NCBI GenBank assembly: GCA_050183765.1
Contig: JBFXAZ010000002.1
Location: forward strand, 62,001 to 126,000
Reading direction: 5' to 3'
Length of the DNA stretch: 64,000 nucleotides
Source: JAFAZJ01 sp050183765
Lineage (GTDB): Bacteria > Pseudomonadota > Alphaproteobacteria > Reyranellales > Reyranellaceae
The translations under genes and the position numbers were made by a program. Below are positions 1 through 9,284 of this stretch, in pieces (the first letter of the stretch is position 1; each line of letters opens with the position of its first letter). A model generated the notes under the pieces. The model had not been told where the DNA came from. It saw only the letters and a list, made by a program, of their open reading frames with translations, and made no database searches.

Positions 1-870
<870 letters not shown>

Positions 871-969
871 GGTTCCCTCCCTTGGGCCTTCCGCTCGTTC
901 AATGGCGCACGTTACACGGCCAAGGTGTGCGTTCAAGCGGGACCGGCGCCGCGCGACCTTGGTAGGGGG

Positions 970-1803
970 TCAGGCGACCAACCCGCTGCGATAGTCGGCG
1001 TAGAACGGCCGCCAGCCGAGGGCCGCGCGCGCCGCGGCATTGCCGCAGCGAAAGGACGGCAGCCGAATCGGCGCCCCTGTCCCCGGCTCGGGTGCGCCCG
1101 CGCGTTTCGCGACGTAGGAAAGAAGCTCGCGCCAGCGTACCGGATGGTCGTCCACCACCAGCAGAATGCCGCCGGCCGAGCGCGCATCGACCGCCATCGC
1201 CGTGGCCTCGGCCATGTCGGCGACATGGATCAGCGATACGAAGGCCGACCCGTCGCCCGGGATCACCATCGAGCCCTCGCGCGCTGCATCCAGCCACTGC
1301 GCCTCGCGACCCGTACCCGGCCCATAGAACAGGCCGCCGCGCAGGATCAGGTGGCTGAGCCCGCTGTCGTGCACCAGGGTCTCCATGTCGATCGCCGAGG
1401 CGGTCGCCGGACCGGCATGAAGCGCCGCCTGCTCGTCGACCAGGGCCTCGCCGCCGGCATGCACCATGGCGATGCCCTGTTGGAGCAGGCGCTGGCCGCG
1501 ACCGCAGGCCGCGATCAGTCTCGCCGTGCCCTCGCGCCTGATGCGATCGTTCATCGTGAAATCGGCCGGTCGGTCCGGTCGCGGCACAGCCGTCGCGAGG
1601 TTGATCACCACGTCGCAGCCGTCGAGCCCCCGGCGCAGCGACTCGCCATCGAAGATGTCGGCGATGCGCACCGAGCTTCCCGGCGGCGCCGCTGCTGGCC
1701 GCCGCACCAGCGCACGCACGCGATGGCCGCGCGCCAGCAGGCGCGGGACCAGGTGACGCCCGTAGACGCCGCCTGCGCCCAACACGCCAATGGCGAGGCT
1801 CAT
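970..1803 (-). CDS. NAD(P)-dependent epimerase/dehydratase family protein
   Basis: 277 residues. The N-terminus holds a Rossmann nucleotide-binding motif (GVLGAGGVYGRHLV, from about residue 6), followed by VNLATAVP and a late HVADMAEA stretch, typical of the atypical extended SDR group (NDUFA9/YbjT-like). It lacks a clear YxxxK, so it may bind NAD(P)H without classic epimerase chemistry. The ATG at 1803 overlaps the stop of the upstream SnoaL-like gene by 4 bp (ATGA), so the two are translationally coupled and probably act together. An in-frame-looking longer reading upstream is discarded because it runs through the SnoaL gene in another frame. Substrate unknown. Confidence 0.8.
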   Translation of the reverse strand: MSLAIGVLGAGGVYGRHLVPRLLARGHRVRALVRRPAAAPPGSSVRIADIFDGESLRRGLDGCDVVINLATAVPRPDRPADFTMNDRIRREGTARLIAACGRGQRLLQQGIAMVHAGGEALVDEQAALHAGPATASAIDMETLVHDSGLSHLILRGGLFYGPGTGREAQWLDAAREGSMVIPGDGSAFVSLIHVADMAEATAMAVDARSAGGILLVVDDHPVRWRELLSYVAKRAGAPEPGTGAPIRLPSFRCGNAAARAALGWRPFYADYRSGLVA

Positions 1804-2240
1804 GCGGCCTGTCCCGCATAGTGCGGCCGCGTCGGGACGCCGAGCCCGGCCAGCAGGCGATCGAGGCTGTAGTAGAAGCGCTCGCCATGCATGAGGCCGT
1901 CGCGATAGCTCACAACCACGACGAAGGGCAGCTCGAAGACGCGGCCGCTGGCCGGCACGCCGAGGAAGGTCCCGACATGGCGGCAGCGGAAGCCGGTCTC
2001 GGCGATCATCGCGTCGTCGCCCAGGACGGCGCGCCGCCCGCGCGCGATCACCTCTGTGTCGAGACCGCCCCACCAGTCGCGGTAGTGCTCCTCGGCGCCC
2101 TTGTGCCCGCGCCAGACGCGGCCCATGGCGAGATCCTCGAAAAGGCAATCCGGATGCAGCGTGGCAAGGGTCGCCGCCATGTCGTGCGCATTCTCGGCCG
2201 CCACGTGGCGCTGGGTGAGATCGATCAAGGCCTGGTCCAT
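1800..2240 (-). CDS. SnoaL-like / nuclear transport factor 2-fold protein
   Basis: 146 residues with the NTF2-like pattern of SnoaL/ester-cyclase proteins: an N-terminal helix (LTQRHVAAENAHDMAATLATL), the HPDCLFED segment, then HYRDWWGG and a late VVVSYRDGLMHGERFYY strand pair. The family forms a cone-shaped pocket used by polyketide cyclases, limonene-epoxide-hydrolase-like enzymes and binding proteins; the substrate cannot be told here. The ATG at 2240 has GGGAGCGGACC before it and is preferred to an upstream ATG with no binding site. First gene of a two-gene unit with the overlapping dehydrogenase-like gene, divergent from the MocR regulator. Confidence 0.75.
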   Translation of the reverse strand: MDQALIDLTQRHVAAENAHDMAATLATLHPDCLFEDLAMGRVWRGHKGAEEHYRDWWGGLDTEVIARGRRAVLGDDAMIAETGFRCRHVGTFLGVPASGRVFELPFVVVVSYRDGLMHGERFYYSLDRLLAGLGVPTRPHYAGQAA

Positions 2241-2289
2241 GGTCCGCTCCCGACGTGAAAGGGTCGACGACCGGATACCTAGCGTCGTA

Positions 2290-2332
2290 TGGTCCAACGC
2301 AACTGACCACTTAGTGCGACCTTATTGGACCA
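2290..2332. promoter_or_regulatory. Inverted repeat, probable MocR operator
   Basis: TGGTCCAA at 2290-2297 and TTGGACCA at 2325-2332 are a perfect 8-bp inverted repeat 27 bp apart, in the 84-bp gap between the divergent SnoaL-like and MocR genes. TGGWCC half-sites are common for MocR/GntR proteins. The right arm overlaps the presumed TTG start of the regulator, which suggests autoregulation. Binding is inferred, not shown. Confidence 0.5.
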
Positions 2333-3740
2333 GTCCGACGGCAAGTTCGCCCGCCTCTACGGCATGCTGCGCGCCGCGATCGCCGGCGGCGGGCTGCCTG
2401 CCGGCGCCCGTCTGCCGTCGTCGCGCGAGCTGGCGGCGCGCAACGACGTCTCGCGCGGCACCGTGGTCGCGGTCTTCGACCAGCTGCGCGTCGATGGCTT
2501 CATCGAGGCGCGTCACGGCGCCGGCACCTTCGTGCGCCGGGCCGTCGACACGACGCGGCCGCGCGCGCCGTCGCGCGGCAGGTTGCCGCCGCTTCAGCCG
2601 CGAACCCGCACGCCCTTCCCACGGGCCATTCGGCAGGCGCCACGGCCGTTCCGCGCCAACCTGCCCGATGTCTCGCTGTTCCCGCGCCGGACGTGGGCGC
2701 GGCTGAGCGGCAGCCTGTGGCGCGGCGGCGACGCGGCGCTGCTGGGCGATGGCGAGCCGCTGGGCTATCGGCCGCTGCGCGCGGCGCTCGCGGCCTATCT
2801 CGCGACCACCCGCGGCGTGCGCTGCGATGCCGACCACATCGCCATCGTGCCGGGGGCGCAGGCCGGCTTCAGTCTGATCGCGCGTGCGACACTGCGGCCG
2901 GGCGATGCGGTCTGGGTCGAGGACCCCGGCTATCCCGGCAGCCGCGCGGCGTGGCAGGCCGCGGGCGCCCACATCGTGCCGATGGCGATCGACGTGGATG
3001 GCGCGAGCCTGCCCGGCGCAAGGGCGCCCACGCCACGGCTGATCAGCGTCACGCCGGCGCACCAGAGCCCGCTCGGCATGACCCTCTCGCTGCCGCGCCG
3101 CCGTGCCCTGCTGGAGCGGGCGCGGCGCGCGGGTGCCTGGATCGTCGAGGACGACTACGATGGCGAGTTCCGCTACGGCGCTCGACCGATTGCGGCGCTG
3201 CAGGGCCTCGACCCCGACGGCCGGGTGATCCATGTCGGCTCGTTCAGCAAGACGATGCTGCCCGCCCTGCGTCTGGGCTATGTCGTGCTGCCGCCGCGAC
3301 TGATCGAGCCAATGAGCGCACTGATGTCGCTCTGCCTGCGTTTCGCGCCAACCATCGACCAGGCGATCCTGGCGCGCTTCGTCGAGGGCGGCCATTTCAA
3401 CCGGCACATTCGCCGGCTGCGCGAGGTCTACGCGGCGCGCCACGCGGTCATGCGCGCGGAGTGCCGTCGCCTGCTGGGCGAGCGGCTGCGCATCGACGAC
3501 GCGGCGGCAGGCCTGGACATCGTCGCCTGGCTGCCGCCCAGGTCCTCGGACATCGCCGTTGCGCGACGCCTCGTCGACGCCGGCATCGAAAGCGCCGCCT
3601 TGTCGCGCTATCGCCTGAGCGTCGGCGATCCTGGCCTGGTGCTGGGCGTGGCGGCGTTCGACGAACGCGCCATCCGCAGCGCGATTGCCGGCATGGCCAG
3701 GGCCATCGGGAGGGGTGCCGCCTCGCCCGAGCGTCCTTGA
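2325..3740 (+). CDS. MocR-type (GntR HTH plus aminotransferase) transcriptional regulator
   Basis: 471 residues. An N-terminal GntR winged helix (about 8-70; LPSSRELAARNDVSRGTV, then the wing GFIEARHGAGTFV) is joined by a basic linker to a fold-type I aminotransferase-like domain. The PLP-binding core is visible: EDPGYPG, EDDYDGEFRY and the Schiff-base lysine in HVGSFSKTMLPALRLGY. PdxR, GabR and TauR have this design and sense PLP or an amino-compound adduct. The start is TTG at 2325, inside the inverted repeat; the HTH needs nearly all the sequence after it, so a much later start is unlikely. The probable target is the divergent SnoaL/dehydrogenase unit and itself. Confidence 0.88.
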   Translation: MDQSDGKFARLYGMLRAAIAGGGLPAGARLPSSRELAARNDVSRGTVVAVFDQLRVDGFIEARHGAGTFVRRAVDTTRPRAPSRGRLPPLQPRTRTPFPRAIRQAPRPFRANLPDVSLFPRRTWARLSGSLWRGGDAALLGDGEPLGYRPLRAALAAYLATTRGVRCDADHIAIVPGAQAGFSLIARATLRPGDAVWVEDPGYPGSRAAWQAAGAHIVPMAIDVDGASLPGARAPTPRLISVTPAHQSPLGMTLSLPRRRALLERARRAGAWIVEDDYDGEFRYGARPIAALQGLDPDGRVIHVGSFSKTMLPALRLGYVVLPPRLIEPMSALMSLCLRFAPTIDQAILARFVEGGHFNRHIRRLREVYAARHAVMRAECRRLLGERLRIDDAAAGLDIVAWLPPRSSDIAVARRLVDAGIESAALSRYRLSVGDPGLVLGVAAFDERAIRSAIAGMARAIGRGAASPERP

Positions 3741-3802
3741 GTCGGCGCCCCGACCGGGGAAGAATCGTCCGTCCGCTGCGGACGACGGACAGGGGGACAT
3801 GG

Positions 3803-5908
3803 ATGGGCCCGATCCTCGCGCGCGCTTTCGCGATGCTTGCGTTGCTGCTGGCGCTGGGCACACCGGCCGTGGCGCAAAGCGGCAAGGCACCAGACGACGC
3901 CTCGCCGCGCGTGCGCTTGCTGATCGACCTGCTGGCTGATCCCGAGGTGCGCGCCTGGCTGGAGAAGCGCGCGGCCGACAAGCCCAAGCCGCCGCCGACC
4001 TCCGATGCCAGCCTGTCGAGCGTGGTGACCGAGCAGATGGCCCGCGTGCGGGCGCAGATCCGGGGCATGAGCGCCGCCGCCCCCGAACTGCCGGACGAGC
4101 TCGGCCGCGCCTTCGACATCCTGCGGCTGGAGTTCGAGGAGCGCGGCGCGGTTCACGTGCTGCTGCTGATCGCCGCCTTCGCCGCGCTGGGCTACGGCGC
4201 GGCCTGGCTGTTCTGGTGGCGCACCGAGCGCGTGCGCGACTGGATCGGGCAACTGCCGCTGCATACCGTGCGCGAGCGCCTGCTGGTCGTCCTGGCGCGG
4301 CTGGCCTTCGGTCTCGCCTGGCTGGCGGCCTTCGCCGCCGGCAGCATCGGCGCCTTCCTGGCGCTGGACTGGCCGCCGCTACTGCGCGAGATCGGGCTGG
4401 CCTACCTGATGGCCTTCCTGATCGCGCGCCTCGCCTTCGTCGCCGGCACGTTCCTGCTGTCGCCCGGATTTCCGCGCTTTCGCATCGTGCCGATGGAAGA
4501 GGACGCGGCGCGCTTCTGGCATCGCCGGCTGGTGATCTTCGTGGCCTGGTTCGCCTTCACCGCCGTGACGCTCACCCTGCTGAAGACCCTGGGGCTCACG
4601 TCGGAGGCCCGCCGGCTCATCGGCGCCACGACCGCGCTGGGCCTGGTGGCGATCGCGCTGGAGGCGATCTGGCGCCGGCCGATCGCCCTCCGTGCGCAGC
4701 ATGCGCCGCACATCGCGTCCTGGGCCCTGACGGCCTTCGTCGTGGCGATGTGGCTCCTGCGGGTGGGCGACGCCATGCCGGTGTTCTGGAGCCTGCTGGT
4801 GCTGGTCGGCACGCCGCTGCTGATCGGCGTCACCGGCCGCTCGGTGAGCCACCTGCTGCGCCCGCCCGGCACCGAGACCATGGCCGGCGAGATCCCCAGC
4901 GTGACCACCGTGGTCCTCGAGCGCGGCCTGCGCTCGCTGATCATCGTCGGCGCCGTGTTCCTGCTGATCCGCGCCTGGGACGTCAACATCGCCGAACTCA
5001 CGGCCGGCGACTCGGTGTGGACGCGCCTGACGCGCGGCCTGGCCAGCGCCGTAGTGATCGGCCTGGTCGCCGACCTGATCTGGCGCATCCTGCGCGCGGT
5101 TATCGACCGCAAGCTCGCCGAAGCCCATAGCGACGGCCCGGTCGACGAGGACGAGGCCCGGCGCCGCGCGCGGCTCAACACCCTGCTGCCGATCTTCCGC
5201 AACATCCTCGCCATCGTCGTCTTCGCCGTGGCGATCATGATGGCGCTCTCGGCGCTGGGCGTGGAGATCGGCCCGCTGATCGCCGGCGCCGGCGTGGTCG
5301 GCGTCGCCCTGGGCTTCGGCGCGCAGACGCTGGTGCGCGACATCATCAGCGGCATGTTCTTCCTGCTCGACGACGCCTTCCGCATCGGCGAGTACATCCA
5401 GGCTGGCAGCTACAAGGGCACGGTCGAATCCTTCAGCCTGCGCTCGATCAAGCTGCGCCACCATCGCGGCGCGCTCTATACGGTGCCGTTCGGCGTGCTG
5501 GGCGCGGTGCAGAACAGCAGCCGCGACTGGGTGATCGACAAGATGACGATCGGCATCACCTACGACAGCAACATCGACGAGGCCAAGAAGATCGTCAAAC
5601 GCATCGGCAAGGAGCTGGCCGAGATCCCCGACTTCAAGCCGCACATCCTGCAGCCGCTGAAGATGCAGGGCGTCGAGAAGTTCAGTGATTCGGCGATCGA
5701 GATCCGCCTGAAGATGATGACCAAGCCGGGCGAGCAGTTTTCCATCCGCCGCCGCGGCTACGCCATGATCAAGAAGGCGTTCGACGAGGCCGGCATCAAG
5801 TTCGCCCGCCCGATGGCCATGCTGGCCGAGGGCGCCGGCGCGGACTCTGCGACGGCCGCCGCCGCCCACCAGGCGCAGGCGGCGAAGGCAGCCGCGGCGG
5901 CGAGCTGA
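3803..5908 (+). CDS. MscS family mechanosensitive ion channel, large form
   Basis: 701 residues. A cleavable signal peptide (about 1-25, ending AVAQS), a periplasmic stretch rich in charged residues, then about ten hydrophobic segments from residue 115 on. The C-terminal third is the MscS core: pore helix GAGVVGVALGFGAQTLVRD, then the beta domain (DDAFRIGEYI, GTVESFSLRSIKLRHHRG, VPFGVLGAVQNSSRDW). Such large MscS proteins release solutes under osmotic downshift or do specialised jobs. The ATG at 3803 follows AGGGGGACATGG; another ATG four bases earlier is in a different frame. It is 62 bp behind the MocR gene and could be co-transcribed, with no functional link evident. The tail is Ala-rich and probably disordered. 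Confidence 0.92.
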   Translation: MGPILARAFAMLALLLALGTPAVAQSGKAPDDASPRVRLLIDLLADPEVRAWLEKRAADKPKPPPTSDASLSSVVTEQMARVRAQIRGMSAAAPELPDELGRAFDILRLEFEERGAVHVLLLIAAFAALGYGAAWLFWWRTERVRDWIGQLPLHTVRERLLVVLARLAFGLAWLAAFAAGSIGAFLALDWPPLLREIGLAYLMAFLIARLAFVAGTFLLSPGFPRFRIVPMEEDAARFWHRRLVIFVAWFAFTAVTLTLLKTLGLTSEARRLIGATTALGLVAIALEAIWRRPIALRAQHAPHIASWALTAFVVAMWLLRVGDAMPVFWSLLVLVGTPLLIGVTGRSVSHLLRPPGTETMAGEIPSVTTVVLERGLRSLIIVGAVFLLIRAWDVNIAELTAGDSVWTRLTRGLASAVVIGLVADLIWRILRAVIDRKLAEAHSDGPVDEDEARRRARLNTLLPIFRNILAIVVFAVAIMMALSALGVEIGPLIAGAGVVGVALGFGAQTLVRDIISGMFFLLDDAFRIGEYIQAGSYKGTVESFSLRSIKLRHHRGALYTVPFGVLGAVQNSSRDWVIDKMTIGITYDSNIDEAKKIVKRIGKELAEIPDFKPHILQPLKMQGVEKFSDSAIEIRLKMMTKPGEQFSIRRRGYAMIKKAFDEAGIKFARPMAMLAEGAGADSATAAAAHQAQAAKAAAAAS

Positions 5909-5919
5909 GGCGTGCCGCC

Positions 5920-6801
5920 CTAGATCACCGCCTCGCCGGCGAACTGCGTGCGGTGCATCAGCCGGCGCGTGGTCGGGTCGAAGGCGTCGCGGCGGTGCAG
6001 GGTGCAGCGATTGTCCCACATCACCAGGTCGCCCACGCGCCATTGCTGGTACCAGGTGAAGCGCGGCGCGGACGCGGTCTGCCACAGCAGGTCGAGCAGC
6101 GACTCGCTGTCGGCGAGGTCGAGACCTTCGATGTAGGCGTTGCGTCGCCGGCCGAGGAAGAGCGCCTTGCGGCCGGTGACGGGATGCGTGCGCACCAGCG
6201 GATGCAGCGCGCCGGGCGTCTGGCGCGGATCGGTGACCTCGGTGAAGCCGCGGCGCAGCTCGCCGACGCTGTTGAGGCTGGCGTCGTGGCGCAGCTTCAG
6301 CCCGTCGAGGCGGCGTCTCGTCGCCTCCGGCAGCGACTCATAGGCGAGATACTGGTTGGAGAAGCCGGTGTCGCCGCCCGAGGGCGGCACCTCGAGGGCG
6401 TAGAGCGCGCTCGCCATCGGCGGGCGATCGACATAGGACATGTCGGTGTGCCACAGCGATTCGTAGGCGCCCAGCCCGCCGATCGCCTTGCCGTCCTGCA
6501 CGATGTTGGAGATCACCGAGATGTAGGTCGGGTCCTGGCGATGGCCGTCCTTGGCGGCGGGCAGCGGCGCGTGATCGAGAGTGCCGAACTGCGCGCTGAA
6601 GGATTTCAGCTGCTCGTCGTCGAGCGTCTGGCCGCGGAAGCGCAGCACGAGGTGGTCGGCCCAGGCCTGGCGGATGGTGGCGAGCGTCGCGGCGTCGAGC
6701 GGCCGGGCGATGTCGATCCCCTCGATGTCGGCGCCCAGCGCGGCGCCCGTCGGCACCACGCGCACCGTGCTGGCAACGCCATGACCGTCGTACTGGTCCA
6801 T
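5920..6801 (-). CDS. TauD/TfdA family Fe(II)/2-oxoglutarate dioxygenase
   Basis: 293 residues, normal length for the family. The facial triad is visible as H118 and D120 (LWHTDMSY) and H269 (NRCTLHRRD), with 2-oxoglutarate-binding arginine candidates R280/R284 near the end. GIDIARPLD near the N-terminus and the THPVTGRKALFL segment are TauD/TfdA hallmarks. These enzymes hydroxylate substrates such as taurine, aryloxyalkanoates or alkyl sulfates; the substrate here is unknown. The ATG at 6801 has GGGAGGCGGAC before it. The next gene on the same strand (6821-8215) is 19 bp upstream, so co-transcription is likely. A second, distinct TauD-family gene lies at 21048-21932. Confidence 0.9.
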   Translation of the reverse strand: MDQYDGHGVASTVRVVPTGAALGADIEGIDIARPLDAATLATIRQAWADHLVLRFRGQTLDDEQLKSFSAQFGTLDHAPLPAAKDGHRQDPTYISVISNIVQDGKAIGGLGAYESLWHTDMSYVDRPPMASALYALEVPPSGGDTGFSNQYLAYESLPEATRRRLDGLKLRHDASLNSVGELRRGFTEVTDPRQTPGALHPLVRTHPVTGRKALFLGRRRNAYIEGLDLADSESLLDLLWQTASAPRFTWYQQWRVGDLVMWDNRCTLHRRDAFDPTTRRLMHRTQFAGEAVI

Positions 6802-6820
6802 GTCCGCCTCCCTGGTAGGC

Positions 6821-8215
6821 TCAGTTATGGAACTCCGCGATCACCAGATGGCCGTCCTTCGCCGGCCAGTTGCGCGCGGGAATTTCCTCGTTGTTGAAGA
6901 CCGCCATGATCGTGCGTTCCGGCGCCGCCTCGAACGTCAGCCTGCCGACCGAGGTGCCGGGTACGCCTTCGTTGATGCCCGGCGGCACCTTGCCGTCGAG
7001 CGTGAACTTGTCGCGGCCGTGCCCGAAATAGCCGCGCGGCCGGCTCATGTAGACCACGGCGCCAGCCTTCTCGTCGTCGCGGCCGAACTGGCCGGGCCGC
7101 AGATGCACGATGTCGCAGGAGCGCGTGAACGGCGAGCGGTAGATGTGGGTTACGGGACTGCCGGACGCCCTGATCACGAACTCGAGAAAGGAAGCGGCGG
7201 TGGTCTTGAACGGGCCCCATTGACCGTCTGCGCCGGTGACCTTGCGATGCGCGACCACGCGCGTGCGCCGTGCCCCGGTCTTCGCGTCGAGATCCCAGAT
7301 CTCGACCGTGGCGCCGTTGACCGGCAGGTTGGTGTAGGTGCCGTCGGCGATGCCGGTGACCTTGCCGTTGAGCACCACCTCGCGTTCGGCGGCGATGAAG
7401 GTGCTGGCCGGCGGATGGCCGACGACGAACTCGAATATCCGGGCGAAGGCCAGCTTGTGGAACGCCACCTCGCGGTGGTCGAGGCCCGGCAGCACGACGT
7501 TTTGCGCGCCCTTCAGCTCCGGCGCGTCGTAGCTGACGCCGGTAGGCTTGCCGGGCTGGCCGAGAAACCGCCCGTCGGGCTGGGCGTACTTGTCGAACTT
7601 GTCGCTGCGCAGGGTCATGAAGGCGGGACCGGACACGATCTCGCTCTCGCCGGCGTTGAGCTGCTTGAGGAACGGCATGGCGCCGTTGAACTCGCTGCCC
7701 ACCAGCGCGGTATCCGAGACGAGCACGCCATGGTTGGTGCCGCCGCACAGCACGACATGCGAGACCATGTCGGCACCGCCACCGTTCTTCACGAAGTTGC
7801 GGATGGTGTTGCAGCCGCGCGAGGAGCCGACCAGGGCCACCTTGCGGCGGTGGGTCCGGCTCATGAAGCCACGCACGAAGGCCGCCAGCTCGTCGCGCTG
7901 CTCGGTGGTCGAGGAGCGGAAAGGCTGCGGCTTCGAATCATCGCTGCGCGCCGACGGATAGCTGAGATCGACCGCCGCCATCATATGACGGGGGTAGCCG
8001 TTGGATTCGAAGCGCCAGATGGTCGTGTGCCACAGCGCCGCCGTATCGCCGTTGCCGTGCACGAAGACGATCGGCGGGATGCGGTTCGGATGCAGGCGCG
8101 GCAATTGCCGCGTGTTCTGCTGCTGGGCGAGGACCGACGGCGCGAACAGCAGCGACGCGCCGCCTGCAAGAGCGGCACGGCGGGAGATCAGCATCGGACG
8201 CGAGGTCGAAACCAT
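6821..8215 (-). CDS. Tat-exported alpha/beta hydrolase (lipase/esterase-like)
   Basis: 464 residues. The N-terminus has a twin-arginine signal (ISRRAALAGG, then a hydrophobic stretch ending VLAQQ), so export is by the Tat route. The catalytic domain shows VFVHGNGDTAALW (oxyanion-hole HG) and the nucleophile elbow GSSRGCN, with later Asp and His candidates (PGLDHREVAFH). After about residue 260 comes a beta-rich segment (NGATVEIWDLDAKTG) resembling a carboxypeptidase-regulatory-like insert found in some class 2-like lipases. Start at ATG 8215; a second ATG eight codons in would still keep the Tat motif. It is divergent from ogt across 48 bp. Confidence 0.78.
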   Translation of the reverse strand: MVSTSRPMLISRRAALAGGASLLFAPSVLAQQQNTRQLPRLHPNRIPPIVFVHGNGDTAALWHTTIWRFESNGYPRHMMAAVDLSYPSARSDDSKPQPFRSSTTEQRDELAAFVRGFMSRTHRRKVALVGSSRGCNTIRNFVKNGGGADMVSHVVLCGGTNHGVLVSDTALVGSEFNGAMPFLKQLNAGESEIVSGPAFMTLRSDKFDKYAQPDGRFLGQPGKPTGVSYDAPELKGAQNVVLPGLDHREVAFHKLAFARIFEFVVGHPPASTFIAAEREVVLNGKVTGIADGTYTNLPVNGATVEIWDLDAKTGARRTRVVAHRKVTGADGQWGPFKTTAASFLEFVIRASGSPVTHIYRSPFTRSCDIVHLRPGQFGRDDEKAGAVVYMSRPRGYFGHGRDKFTLDGKVPPGINEGVPGTSVGRLTFEAAPERTIMAVFNNEEIPARNWPAKDGHLVIAEFHN

Positions 8216-8263
8216 GATGGCAACATGTTGGCAAATCGCAGCCGCCGGGGCTAGCGTGACCCT

Positions 8264-8743
8264 GTGACAGCCTATCTCGACACCCCCATTGGCCGGCTGT
8301 CGGTGGACGCCGACGGCGGCGCCGTCACCAAGGTGCGCTGGATCGCGCCCGATGTCGGCGATCCCCTGGCGCCCGACGGCGATCCTGTCGTCGAGGAGGC
8401 GCGGCGCCAGCTGCAGGCCTATTTCGACCGCAAGCTGACGATGTTCGACCTGCCCCTGCTACCCAAGGGGACCGAGGCCGAGAAGCAGATATGGCAGGTC
8501 ATGTGCAAGATCCCCTACGGCCAGACCATGACCTATGGCGAGATGACGGTCGCGGTGGGCCGCGACCCGCGCCAGGGCGACGCGCGCGACATCGGCAAGG
8601 CGTGCAGCGCCAATCCGATCCCGGTGATCATCCCCTGCCATCGCGTGATGGCCGCCGGCGGCAGGATGGGCGGCTATAGCGGCCGCGGCGGCACCGAGAC
8701 CAAGCGCAAGCTGCTGGCCTTCGAAGGAGCGTTGCTGCTGTGA
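8264..8743 (+). CDS. ogt: Methylated-DNA--[protein]-cysteine S-methyltransferase
   Basis: 159 residues. Removes O6-alkyl groups from guanine by transferring them irreversibly to its own cysteine. The acceptor is C125 in IIPCHRV, preceded by the helix-turn-helix region (IPYGQTMTYGEM) and the arginine-finger area. Length and layout fit Ogt, without the Ada sensor domain. The start is GTG at 8264 (GTGACAGCC). Its end overlaps the following DinB-family gene by 4 bp (GTGA), so the two are coupled; pairing of two proteins linked to alkylation or damage is plausible but functional coupling is inference. Confidence 0.95.
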   Translation: MTAYLDTPIGRLSVDADGGAVTKVRWIAPDVGDPLAPDGDPVVEEARRQLQAYFDRKLTMFDLPLLPKGTEAEKQIWQVMCKIPYGQTMTYGEMTVAVGRDPRQGDARDIGKACSANPIPVIIPCHRVMAAGGRMGGYSGRGGTETKRKLLAFEGALLL

Positions 8744-9282
8744 TCGAGCACCTGCGCGCCATGGCCCGCAACAATGCGTGGTCGAACCACCGCCTGCTCA
8801 ATGCGTGCGCGCGTCTGAGCCCGGCTGAATACGTCGCCGAGCGCACCGGCTTCTTCCCCTCGATCCGGGCCACGCTCAATCACATCCTGATGGTCGACGG
8901 CTTCTATATCGACTCGCTGGAGGATCTGCGGGAGGCCGCCGTCGAACGCGCCGAGGCCTTCGTGCCGCACGAGGATTTCGCCGCGCTCGACGCCGCGCAG
9001 CGGGCGAGCGACCGGCGCCTGCTGGCGTTCTGCGACGGGCTGACCGCGGAGAAGCTCGCGGTGCCCGTCGTGATGAAGCGGCCGGGCCGCGAAGCGCCCG
9101 TCGAACGCGTCGAGGACGTGCTGACCCATCTCTTCGTCCACCAGATCCATCATCGCGGCCAAGCGCATGCGATGCTGTCGGGCACCTCGGTGAAGCCGCC
9201 GCAGCTCGACGAGTTCTTCATGCGCGACGAGCTCGCGTTGCGCCGCGACGAGTTGCGCGCGCTCGGCCTGCCGGAACGGTAG
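8740..9282 (+). CDS. DinB family protein
   Basis: 180 residues predicted to form the DinB/YfiT four-helix bundle with a bound divalent metal. The three likely ligands are H48 (TLNHILMVDGFY), H134 and H138 (FVHQIHHRGQ). Family members include damage-inducible proteins and thiol-dependent transferases such as bacillithiol or mycothiol S-transferases; the reaction here is unknown. It begins with GTG overlapping the stop of ogt, so it depends on the same transcript. It ends 2 bp before the convergent murA gene, with no terminator visible between them. Confidence 0.88.
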   Translation: MIEHLRAMARNNAWSNHRLLNACARLSPAEYVAERTGFFPSIRATLNHILMVDGFYIDSLEDLREAAVERAEAFVPHEDFAALDAAQRASDRRLLAFCDGLTAEKLAVPVVMKRPGREAPVERVEDVLTHLFVHQIHHRGQAHAMLSGTSVKPPQLDEFFMRDELALRRDELRALGLPER

Positions 9283-9284
9283 GG

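Noticed and set aside
2693..3802. Long 5' extension of the MscS frame through the MocR gene
   Set aside because: The extension is out-of-frame MocR sequence. The true start has a signal peptide and a ribosome binding site at 3803.
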